Virus record (IMG/VR): IMGVR_UViG_3300047552_000100 | Span: 1-37,395 of that record | Reading direction: 5' to 3' (one strand) | Length of the DNA: 37,395 nt | Origin: a virus | Notes under the pieces: generated by a model | What the model was told of the DNA's origin: nothing | The model's database searches: none | The model's input: the letters and a program-made list of their open reading frames with translations, nothing else | Part shown: positions 21,249 to 27,543 of the stretch, one piece after another | How positions within the stretch are numbered: position 1 is the first letter of the stretch | Layout: the number at the start of each line of letters is the position of its first letter | Translations under genes and position numbers: made by a program

Positions 21249-23503
21249 CCCCCAACATCATTCCCATGCACAACAACAACCTCTCCGCTGCACTGGCATA
21301 CGCCTCAGTCGGCTGGCACATCCTCCCAGCGTGGTGGATAGAAGCAGGCAAGTGCGCCTGCGGTAACGCAGCCTGCAAGTCCCCCGGCAAACACCCCATC
21401 CCCTCCCTTGCGCCTTGGGGCCAGAAGAGCGCCACCACCGCGCCGGACACCATCAAGCAGTGGTGGGCAAAGTTCCCCAGCGCCAACATCGCCGCCTTCC
21501 TGGAGCCAAGCGGGCTAGTCGCCATCGACATCGACCCGCGCAACGGCGGTCTGCAGACCATCGACGACATAGAGGCCAAGCACGGGCCGCTGGTCTCCGA
21601 CCTGCTGCAGTTCACAGGCGGCGGGGGCGAACACCGCGTCTTCCAGCTACCGCAGAACAACAAGCTGCCCGGCAAGCTGGGGCCGGGCGTGGATGTGAAG
21701 GCCAACGGCTACATCATGCTCGAGCCCTCCAACCACATCAGCGGCGGGACGTACTCATGGGAGGCCAGCAGCGACCCGAGGGATGGCGTCATGGCCTCAC
21801 CCCTGCCGGATTGGCTGCGCGACCTCGCCGGCCACGCCGTCACTGCCTCAAATACTGAGCCAGTGCAGGGCAGGGTGATTGGCGTTACCGAGGAGGTCAA
21901 GGCCGAGATCGTGCAGGCGATGGACGCCATACCTGCCGATGACCGGGAAACGTGGCTCACCGTTGGCATGGCCCTGCACAGCATTGGCGACCCCAACTGG
22001 GCGTTCTACATCTGGGACTCATGGAGCCAGCAGTCCAAGAAGTACGACATGGTCGACCAGACGCGTGTGTGGCGCAGCTTCAAGTCTCGCGGGCTGGACG
22101 GCATCACATACAAGTCCATCTTCGGCATCGCCAAGGAACTGGGCACCGTGGTGGTACCAATGCCCTCCACAGAGCCAGCGGTCCCGGTGGAGTCCATCAA
22201 CATCCGCAAGATGGAGGAGGAGTACCCCATTGACCCGGCCCTCCTGGTGCCGCCTGGCATCCTCAAAGAGGTCACCGATTGGGTCAACCAGACCGCCCGC
22301 AAGCCCCAGCCCCAGTTCGCAGTCCAGACGGCCATAGCATTCTGCGCCACAGTCCTCGGACGCAGGTTCGCCACAGACCACGGGAACTGGCCCAGCCTGT
22401 ACCTCCTCAACATTGGCCTCTCAGCCAGCGGCAAAGAGTACGCCAAGGAGGCGCTGGAAACCCTGCTGGAAGCCTGCAGCCTCTCCAGCCTCATTGGCCC
22501 CAGCGGCTACAGCAGCGACTCCGGCCTCATGTCCTCCCTGCACGCCCAGCCAAACCACACCACCGTCATCGACGAGTTCCACAGGGTGCTGGAACAGGCC
22601 AGCATCAAGGGCAACGCCCGCAGCCAGGGGATGGTTCGGGCGCTGATTGAGTGCTGGGGCCGCACAAACGGCGTCATGCGCTCCGTTGGCTACAGCACCG
22701 TGGGCGCTACCGCCTCCCAGGTCAAAGCCCTCCAGGGGCGCGACGTATCGAACCCGGCGCTGACCGTCCTGGCCATGTCCATCCCCAGCTTCTGGGAGTC
22801 CATAGGGTCAGCAGCCGCCAAGGATGGCTTCCTCAACCGCTTCCTCATCGTGGAGACCACCATCGGGCGGCAGGTCGGGCAGTTCAATGGCCGCGTACCC
22901 GTACCTCAGACGGTCATCGATTGGGCCAAGCAAGTCCGCGCCCGCTACACCGGGCTGGTGGACCCGGACATCAACCCGGACGGGATCAACCCCGTCATCG
23001 TCGGCATCGACTCCGTTGCCATGAGCCTATTTACCGCCTTCTCAGCCGAGTGCATCACCTTCATGGACGAGCATGACGCAGACGGCCTGGCCGAGATGTT
23101 CGGGCGCTCCAACGAGATGGCAATGAAGCTGGCCCTGATCATTGCCCTGGGCAACTCGGGCAGCATCGTCCGCGCCAGGGACGCCGAATGGGCCATCCAA
23201 TACGTCAAAACCTACGCCCTACGCACCGTCTACCGGCTCAAGACCTGCATGGCAGACGGCGAGTTTGAGGCGTCAAAGAAGCAAGTCCTGCAGCTAATCC
23301 TCATGTCCGGCGAAGAGGGAATGACCGTGCGCGACATAAACACCTCCTCCAGGCGCTTTAGGGGCATGACACAGCGCCAGCAGATCGAACTGCTGAACTC
23401 GATGGCCTTCCTCGGGGAAATCCAACAGGTCACCTTCCCACCCGAATCCGGGCGCGGCAAAGCCCGCCAGGCGTGGGTCGCAGTGGAGCCGCAAATTGAT
23501 TAA
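21245..23503 (+). CDS. Primase-polymerase / helicase fusion (PrimPol-PriCT-DUF3987-like ATPase)
   Basis: The 752-aa replication protein starts with a bifunctional primase/polymerase domain (about 15-200): GWHILPAW, Cys-rich CACGNAACKSPGKHP, catalytic DxD at 95-97 (AIDIDP) and His130 (GGGGEHRVF). A PriCT-like domain follows (about 220-290: VQAMDAIPADDRETWLTVGM). The C-terminal 430 residues carry a P-loop-like GLSASGKEYAKE and TVIDEFHRVLEQ (Walker B), as in DUF3987-type ATPases. One protein could thus supply priming and unwinding. The iteron cluster lies directly downstream. Confidence 0.88.
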   Translation: MTPNIIPMHNNNLSAALAYASVGWHILPAWWIEAGKCACGNAACKSPGKHPIPSLAPWGQKSATTAPDTIKQWWAKFPSANIAAFLEPSGLVAIDIDPRNGGLQTIDDIEAKHGPLVSDLLQFTGGGGEHRVFQLPQNNKLPGKLGPGVDVKANGYIMLEPSNHISGGTYSWEASSDPRDGVMASPLPDWLRDLAGHAVTASNTEPVQGRVIGVTEEVKAEIVQAMDAIPADDRETWLTVGMALHSIGDPNWAFYIWDSWSQQSKKYDMVDQTRVWRSFKSRGLDGITYKSIFGIAKELGTVVVPMPSTEPAVPVESINIRKMEEEYPIDPALLVPPGILKEVTDWVNQTARKPQPQFAVQTAIAFCATVLGRRFATDHGNWPSLYLLNIGLSASGKEYAKEALETLLEACSLSSLIGPSGYSSDSGLMSSLHAQPNHTTVIDEFHRVLEQASIKGNARSQGMVRALIECWGRTNGVMRSVGYSTVGATASQVKALQGRDVSNPALTVLAMSIPSFWESIGSAAAKDGFLNRFLIVETTIGRQVGQFNGRVPVPQTVIDWAKQVRARYTGLVDPDINPDGINPVIVGIDSVAMSLFTAFSAECITFMDEHDADGLAEMFGRSNEMAMKLALIIALGNSGSIVRARDAEWAIQYVKTYALRTVYRLKTCMADGEFEASKKQVLQLILMSGEEGMTVRDINTSSRRFRGMTQRQQIELLNSMAFLGEIQQVTFPPESGRGKARQAWVAVEPQID

Positions 23504-23596
23504 CGCAGACAACGCAGACAAAAACAGGGTATTTCCCCCCCTGTCCATGCACATTCGTGCAGACAAACGCAGACAACACTGTCTGCACGGGAAACG

Positions 23597-23614
23597 CCCT
23601 ATCCATGCGGGTTT
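23597..23614 (+). repeat. 18-bp direct repeat, copy 1
   Basis: CCCTATCCATGCGGGTTT is repeated exactly at 23712-23729, 115 bases away. A related GTCCATGC element is at 23543. The pair brackets the AT-rich segment. Confidence 0.85.
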
Positions 23615-23670
23615 TAGCCATAACGCAGACAAAACAGGGGGTGCGCCCGTCTTTTTTATGAGTAGTAAGA

Positions 23671-23696
23671 GAAGAAATATATATATATATGTCTTC
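23671..23696. other. AT-rich palindromic segment (possible unwinding element)
   Basis: GAAGA at 23671 and TCTTC at 23692 flank an alternating AT run of about 14 bases, making an almost perfect palindrome. It is the most AT-rich spot of the origin region and would melt or extrude easily. Confidence 0.6.
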
Positions 23697-23711
23697 ATTA
23701 ATACTCAAAGC

Positions 23712-23729
23712 CCCTATCCATGCGGGTTT
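23712..23729 (+). repeat. 18-bp direct repeat, copy 2
   Basis: Second exact copy of CCCTATCCATGCGGGTTT, on the far side of the AT-rich segment and before the last iteron cluster. Confidence 0.85.
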
Positions 23730-23781
23730 CCGGCGCAGACGGGCTTGTCTGCACTGTCTGCGTTAATCGCCGGGGGGTCAA

Positions 23782-24120
23782 ATGCACTTTGACATCCCCG
23801 TCAAGACCGTCAGCACCCTCAACACCAGGGAACACTTCCGCGTAGGGCAGGTCAGGAAGGCGCTACATCGCGCTACAACGCGCCGAATCGTCCACACGCT
23901 ACCCAAGCCCCAACTGCCCGTAATCGTGTGCCTCACGCGCCATTCTGCGGGCACGCTGGACGCACACGACAACCTGCCAAGCGCCATGAAGCACGTCGTC
24001 GACGAAATCGCCTCATGGCTGGGCATCGACGACGCAGACCCACGCGTGCAATGGCGCTATGAACAAGAGAAATGTAAGCGTGGACTAACTTGGGTATCAG
24101 TGGAGGTAATAGAGGCATGA
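23782..24120 (+). CDS. RusA-like protein, putative Holliday junction resolvase
   Basis: The 112-aa product has the RusA-type core: an N-terminal strand region (PVKTVSTLNTREHFR), a central strand with LPVIVCLTRHS, then LDAHDNLPSAMKHVVDEIAS and WLGIDDADPRVQWRYEQEKC. The D-x-x-DNL and DD pairs supply acidic residues for metal binding as in RusA. It could resolve or trim replication and recombination junctions before packaging. The family call is from this pattern; catalysis is inferred. It follows the origin and overlaps the next gene by ATGA. Confidence 0.7.
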   Translation: MHFDIPVKTVSTLNTREHFRVGQVRKALHRATTRRIVHTLPKPQLPVIVCLTRHSAGTLDAHDNLPSAMKHVVDEIASWLGIDDADPRVQWRYEQEKCKRGLTWVSVEVIEA

Positions 24121-24494
24121 TCAACGAGACACGCTATTTGCTGGACGCGCTCCTTCAAGAATGGCACCGCTGGGCCAGAGGATTCAGCCCCGTCGCAGAA
24201 CACCACACCAGCCCCGTCTTTGGCTACCAGGTCAATAGCCGCCAGTGGGACTCGGAGGATGACGTCCTGGACGGCCACCTCCACAACGCCAAGATGAAGG
24301 CCGTGGACTTCCACATCAGCGAACTCCCGCCCATGTACCGCACCGCCATCGACATCCAGGCACGCAACCTTGTCACAGGCAAGTTCGTCTGGACCTCCGC
24401 ACGCCTTCCGTCAGACGCAGACAAACGGGCGCTGATATTGGCAGAGGCACGCAACCAGCTACTGCAACGCCTCATGCGCGATGGGGTGCTATGA
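24117..24494 (+). CDS. Last early gene: candidate late antiterminator (Q-position protein)
   Basis: The ATG at 24117 overlaps the previous stop (ATGA), so it replaces the upstream in-frame start at 24090. The 125-aa protein begins INETRYLLDALLQEWHRWAR, then shows MKAVDFHISELPPMYRTAID and LILAEARNQLLQRLM. The EWHRWAR start recalls the first helix of Q-type antiterminators (WxxWAR), but the rest is not a Q family I recognise. It sits at the lambda Q position, directly before a promoter, structured leader and terminator that precede the late genes. Function as antiterminator is inference from context. Confidence 0.62.
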   Translation: MINETRYLLDALLQEWHRWARGFSPVAEHHTSPVFGYQVNSRQWDSEDDVLDGHLHNAKMKAVDFHISELPPMYRTAIDIQARNLVTGKFVWTSARLPSDADKRALILAEARNQLLQRLMRDGVL

Positions 24495-24509
24495 CGCTAT
24501 CCGTAGCGT
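24494..24509. promoter_or_regulatory. Perfect palindrome upstream of late promoter
   Basis: ACGCTA-TCCG-TAGCGT is a 6-bp perfect inverted repeat around a four-base centre, starting at the last base of the preceding gene and ending one base before the -35. It could be the binding site of an antiterminator or other regulator. Confidence 0.45.
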
Positions 24510-24510
24510 A

Positions 24511-24538
24511 TTGCATTGGCTGTTCGCATAGCCATAAT
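24511..24538 (+). promoter_or_regulatory. Candidate late promoter (PR'-like)
   Basis: TTGCAT (24511-24516) and CATAAT (24533-24538) are separated by 16 bases. Transcription would start near 24545 and run through a structured leader to the terminator at 24666-24687 and then the late genes. Confidence 0.55.
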
Positions 24539-24544
24539 TCGTCC

Positions 24545-24687
24545 CGTAGGGCATAACTCGCCCTGAAATTTCCGCAGGGCCGAATCACCATCCTCCCAGG
24601 CGCAATGTCTAACTGGATTCGCGCCCTGCACCTAATACTCCCTTGGTTGGTTGACTCTGACCTTCGCCACCTTCGGGTGGCTTTTTT
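24545..24687 (+). ncRNA. Candidate late leader RNA (6S-like position)
   Basis: About 143 bases between the putative late start site and the terminator can fold into a hairpin AGGGC/GCCCT (24548-24564), a long stem GCAGGGCCGAATC pairing with GATTCG-C-GCCCTGC (24574-24586 with 24616-24629, one bulged C), and the terminator hairpin. Lambda makes a similar short leader from pR' unless Q acts. No coding frame of note is present. Confidence 0.42.
24666..24687 (+). terminator. Rho-independent terminator before late genes (tR'-like)
   Basis: GCCACC and GGTGGC form a perfect 6-bp stem with a TTCG tetraloop, followed by six T residues. It lies 48 bases before the first late gene. Confidence 0.92.
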
Positions 24688-24734
24688 ATTCCAAACGACC
24701 TGACGCTTCAGGGAGTCCGAAGGGACATTGATCA

Positions 24735-25994
24735 ATGAAAACCTGGCCCGCCGATAAGGTGGAGCGCCGCGCTATCGGCACGCTCCTCCCATACGCCAAA
24801 AACTCGCGCACCCACTCAGACGCACAGGTCGCTCAAATAGCCGCGTCCATGAAAGAGTGGGGCTGGACCACACCCGTCCTCGTCGACGAGCAGGGCCAGA
24901 TCATCGCGGGCCACGGGCGCGTTATGGCCGCACGCAAGCTGGACTACAAGGAAGTCCCCGTCATGGTCGCCACGGGCTGGACAGAGGCCCAGAAACGCGC
25001 CTACGTCATAGCCGACAACAAGCTGGCCCTGAACGCTGGCTGGGATATGGACCTCCTGAAAGTCGAGTTGCAAGACCTGCAGACCGACTTTGACCTGGGC
25101 CTCACTGGCTTCACCGACGAGGAACTCAAAAGCCTCCTGGCCGAAACCACCGAAGGCCTGACCGACGAGGACGATGTGCCGGAAGTGCCAGAGGAGCCGG
25201 TCACAAAGCCTGGTGACGTCTGGGTCATGGGCAAGCACCGGCTTATGTGTGGTGACTCGACAAGCGTCGACGCCATGCAAACGCTGTGCAAGGACCAACT
25301 GGTCGATATGTGGCTCACTGACCCGCCGTACAACGTCGCGTACGAAGGCAAAACAAAAGACGCCCTGAAGATCGAGAACGACTCGATGGGCAATGACGAG
25401 TTCCGACAGTTCCTGCGCGACGCCTTTGTTACCGCAGACACGGCCATGAAGCCAGGCGCGGTGTTCTACATCTGGCACGCGGACTCGGAGGGCTACAACT
25501 TCCGGGGCGCGTGCTTCGATGCCGGTTGGCAGGTTCGCCAGTGCCTTATCTGGAAGAAGTCCACGATGGTCATGGGCCGTCAGGACTACCAGTGGAAGCA
25601 CGAGCCTTGCCTCTACGGCTGGAAGGACGGAGCAGGCCACCTGTGGGCCACTGACCGCAAGCAGACAACTATTCTGGAGTTCGACAAGCCTCACCGCAAC
25701 GGCGAACACCCGACGATGAAGCCCGTCGCCCTCTTTGAGTACCAGATGCTCAACAACACAAAGGGCGGGGACATAGTGCTGGACAGCTTTGGCGGTTCAG
25801 GCACAACGCTGCTTGCAGCCGAGAAAAACGGGCGCGTCGCACGCCTCATGGAACTCGACCCCAAGTATTGCGACGTCATCGTCAAACGCTGGCAGGATTT
25901 CACCGGAAAACAGGCTGTTCTGGAGTCAACGGGCCAGATTTTCCCCACTAATAAAGTCGCGGAGGCTGAATATGCAGACCAAGCCGCCGCATAA
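24735..25994 (+). CDS. ParB-N domain DNA methyltransferase (beta-class N6/N4 MTase)
   Basis: The 419-aa protein has an N-terminal ParB/Srx-like domain (about 5-100: LLPYAKNSRTHSDAQVAQIA, IIAGHGRVMAARKL, YVIADNKLALNAGWD), an acidic linker, and a methyltransferase domain with DPPY (196-199) before the SAM-binding motif DSFGGSGTT (350-358), i.e. motif order of beta-class adenine-N6 or cytosine-N4 enzymes. It is an orphan enzyme and begins the late operon directly upstream of the terminase genes, as in many phages, suggesting methylation around packaging or restriction avoidance. It overlaps the small terminase by 23 bases. Confidence 0.9.
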   Translation: MKTWPADKVERRAIGTLLPYAKNSRTHSDAQVAQIAASMKEWGWTTPVLVDEQGQIIAGHGRVMAARKLDYKEVPVMVATGWTEAQKRAYVIADNKLALNAGWDMDLLKVELQDLQTDFDLGLTGFTDEELKSLLAETTEGLTDEDDVPEVPEEPVTKPGDVWVMGKHRLMCGDSTSVDAMQTLCKDQLVDMWLTDPPYNVAYEGKTKDALKIENDSMGNDEFRQFLRDAFVTADTAMKPGAVFYIWHADSEGYNFRGACFDAGWQVRQCLIWKKSTMVMGRQDYQWKHEPCLYGWKDGAGHLWATDRKQTTILEFDKPHRNGEHPTMKPVALFEYQMLNNTKGGDIVLDSFGGSGTTLLAAEKNGRVARLMELDPKYCDVIVKRWQDFTGKQAVLESTGQIFPTNKVAEAEYADQAAA

Positions 25995-26325
25995 GCCCAC
26001 CCCAGACGACCGCAAGCAGGTCGAAATGCTCGCTGGCCTGGGCATACCGCAGGAGCAAATCTGCCTGCTGATCCAGGGCGGCATCGACGACAAGACGCTG
26101 CGGAAGTATTACGCAGCCGAGTTGGTTGCAGGCGTCGCCAAGGCAAACAGCCAGGTGAGCAAGAGCCTGTTCCAGAAGGCAGTAGCAGGCGATACGGGCG
26201 CACAGATTTGGTGGACCAAGACCCGCATGGGTTGGAAGGACACCAGCCGCATCGAGCACACCGGCAAGGACGGTGAGCAACTGTTCAAGTCCATCGAGCG
26301 GCAAATTGTCAAAACTGGTAATTAA
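25972..26325 (+). CDS. terS: Terminase small subunit
   Basis: The ATG at 25972 has GGAGG at ideal spacing, inside the methyltransferase 3' end. The 117-aa product has an N-terminal helix-turn-helix (KQVEMLAGLGIPQEQICLLI, then DDKTLRKYYAAEL) and a C-terminal segment with LFQKAVAGDTGAQIWWTKTR, a layout typical of small terminases. It would recognise the packaging site and recruit the large subunit. It overlaps the large subunit gene by about 53 bases or 20 bases depending on the start used there. Confidence 0.87.
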   Translation: MQTKPPHKPTPDDRKQVEMLAGLGIPQEQICLLIQGGIDDKTLRKYYAAELVAGVAKANSQVSKSLFQKAVAGDTGAQIWWTKTRMGWKDTSRIEHTGKDGEQLFKSIERQIVKTGN

Positions 26326-27541
26326 GACACCAGAAGTATTCGAGCCGCTCCTGTACCCAGCCCGCTACAAGGCAGCGTGGGGTGGCCGAGGCTCTGGCAA
26401 GTCGCACTTCTTTGCCGAACTGCTGGTAGAGGACTGCATACGCGAGAAGATAGACGCGGTGTGCCTGCGCGAGGTGCAGAAGTCGCTGAAGTTCTCGGTC
26501 AAGAAGCTGCTGGAGACAAAGATCGCCGCGATGAACGCTGGCGCGTACTTTGAGGTCCAGAACGAGCAGATCAAGGCCAAGAACGGCGGCGTGATCATCT
26601 TCCAGGGTATGCAGGATCACACCAGTGACTCGATCAAGAGCCTGGAAGGATTCAAGCGTGCCTGGTTCGAGGAGGCACAAAGCGCATCGCAGCGCAGCCT
26701 TGACCTGCTGCGCCCGACGATTCGCGCACCTGGCTCAGAACTGTGGTTCAGTTGGAACCCCAACCTAGAGACAGACCCGGTGGACAAGCTGCTGCGCGGC
26801 GACAACCCACCGAAGGACGCCGTCGTCGTCAAGGCCAACTATCAGGACAACCCGTGGCTACCACGGGAACTGATAGACGAGTTGGAGTACGACAGGCGTC
26901 GCGACCCGGACAAGTTCGCGCACATCTGGCTCGGTGAGTACCAGCGCAACAGCGAGGCCCGCGTGTTTCGCAACTGGACCGTCGAGGAGTTCGAGCGGCC
27001 TCTGGGCACTGTTCACCGCCTGGGCGCGGACTGGGGGTTCAGCGTGGACCCCAGCGTCCTGGTGCGCTGCTCGATAGAGGGCAACCGGCTGTACGTTGAC
27101 TATGAAGCGTGGCAGGTCGGCTGCGAGATCGTGAACCTGCCTGAGTTGTTCATGCAGGTTCCTGAGTCTGAGAAGTGGCCCATCACTGCGGACAGTGCAA
27201 GGCCAGAGACCATCAGCCACATGCAGCGCAACGGATTTCCGAAGATTCGGGCGGCTATCAAGGGCGCAAAGAGCCTGGAAGAGGGCGTTGAATTCCTCAA
27301 GTCTTTCGACATTGTGGTGCACCCGCGCTGCAAGCATCTGATCGACGAACTGACGCTGTATTCGTACAAGACGGACCCGCTGACGGGCACCGTCGTTCCC
27401 CTTTTAGAAGACAAGGACAACCATGTGATCGACGCGCTGCGTTACGCCTGCGAGGGCGCAAGACGCGCAGGGCTGCGACGCGAACGCAAAGAACTCAAGA
27501 CCATCCCAGACGCCTCTCACGGCGGCTGGATGGCAGCATAA
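26273..27541 (+). CDS. terL: Terminase large subunit (PBSX/P22-type)
   Basis: The 422-aa motor has Walker A GGRGSGKS (37-44), Walker B AWFEEA (130-135) and an RNase H-like nuclease domain with acidic residues in GADWGFSVDP (about 245), ITADSARPE (about 303) and DNHVIDALRYA (about 383). It cuts concatemers and drives DNA into the procapsid through the portal. The start is uncertain: GTG 26273 has a close AAGGA site, and TTG 26306 is an alternative nearer the conserved part (KTPEVFEPLL). The terminase/portal order and P22-like head imply headful packaging. Confidence 0.93.
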   Translation: MSNCSSPSSGKLSKLVIKTPEVFEPLLYPARYKAAWGGRGSGKSHFFAELLVEDCIREKIDAVCLREVQKSLKFSVKKLLETKIAAMNAGAYFEVQNEQIKAKNGGVIIFQGMQDHTSDSIKSLEGFKRAWFEEAQSASQRSLDLLRPTIRAPGSELWFSWNPNLETDPVDKLLRGDNPPKDAVVVKANYQDNPWLPRELIDELEYDRRRDPDKFAHIWLGEYQRNSEARVFRNWTVEEFERPLGTVHRLGADWGFSVDPSVLVRCSIEGNRLYVDYEAWQVGCEIVNLPELFMQVPESEKWPITADSARPETISHMQRNGFPKIRAAIKGAKSLEEGVEFLKSFDIVVHPRCKHLIDELTLYSYKTDPLTGTVVPLLEDKDNHVIDALRYACEGARRAGLRRERKELKTIPDASHGGWMAA

Positions 27542-27543
27542 CC

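Larger units (their letters stand above)
23500..23766. other. ori: Putative replication origin: iterons and AT-rich element
   Basis: This noncoding stretch has eight exact GCAGACA elements and one degenerate copy: direct at 23505, 23514, 23559, 23569, 23625 (degenerate GCAGACG at 23735), inverted at 23580, 23746 and 23755. The outermost copies form a perfect 12-bp inverted repeat, TTAACGCAGACA (23500-23511) with TGTCTGCGTTAA (23755-23766). An AT run at 23677-23690 flanked by GAAGA and TCTTC could melt. An 18-bp direct repeat is also present. Position after the primase fits an origin. It is not protein-coding by inspection. Confidence 0.68.

Noticed and set aside
23500-23766. CRISPR-like array
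   Set aside because: Repeats are only 7-12 bases, irregularly spaced and in both orientations; no cas genes. Iterons fit better.
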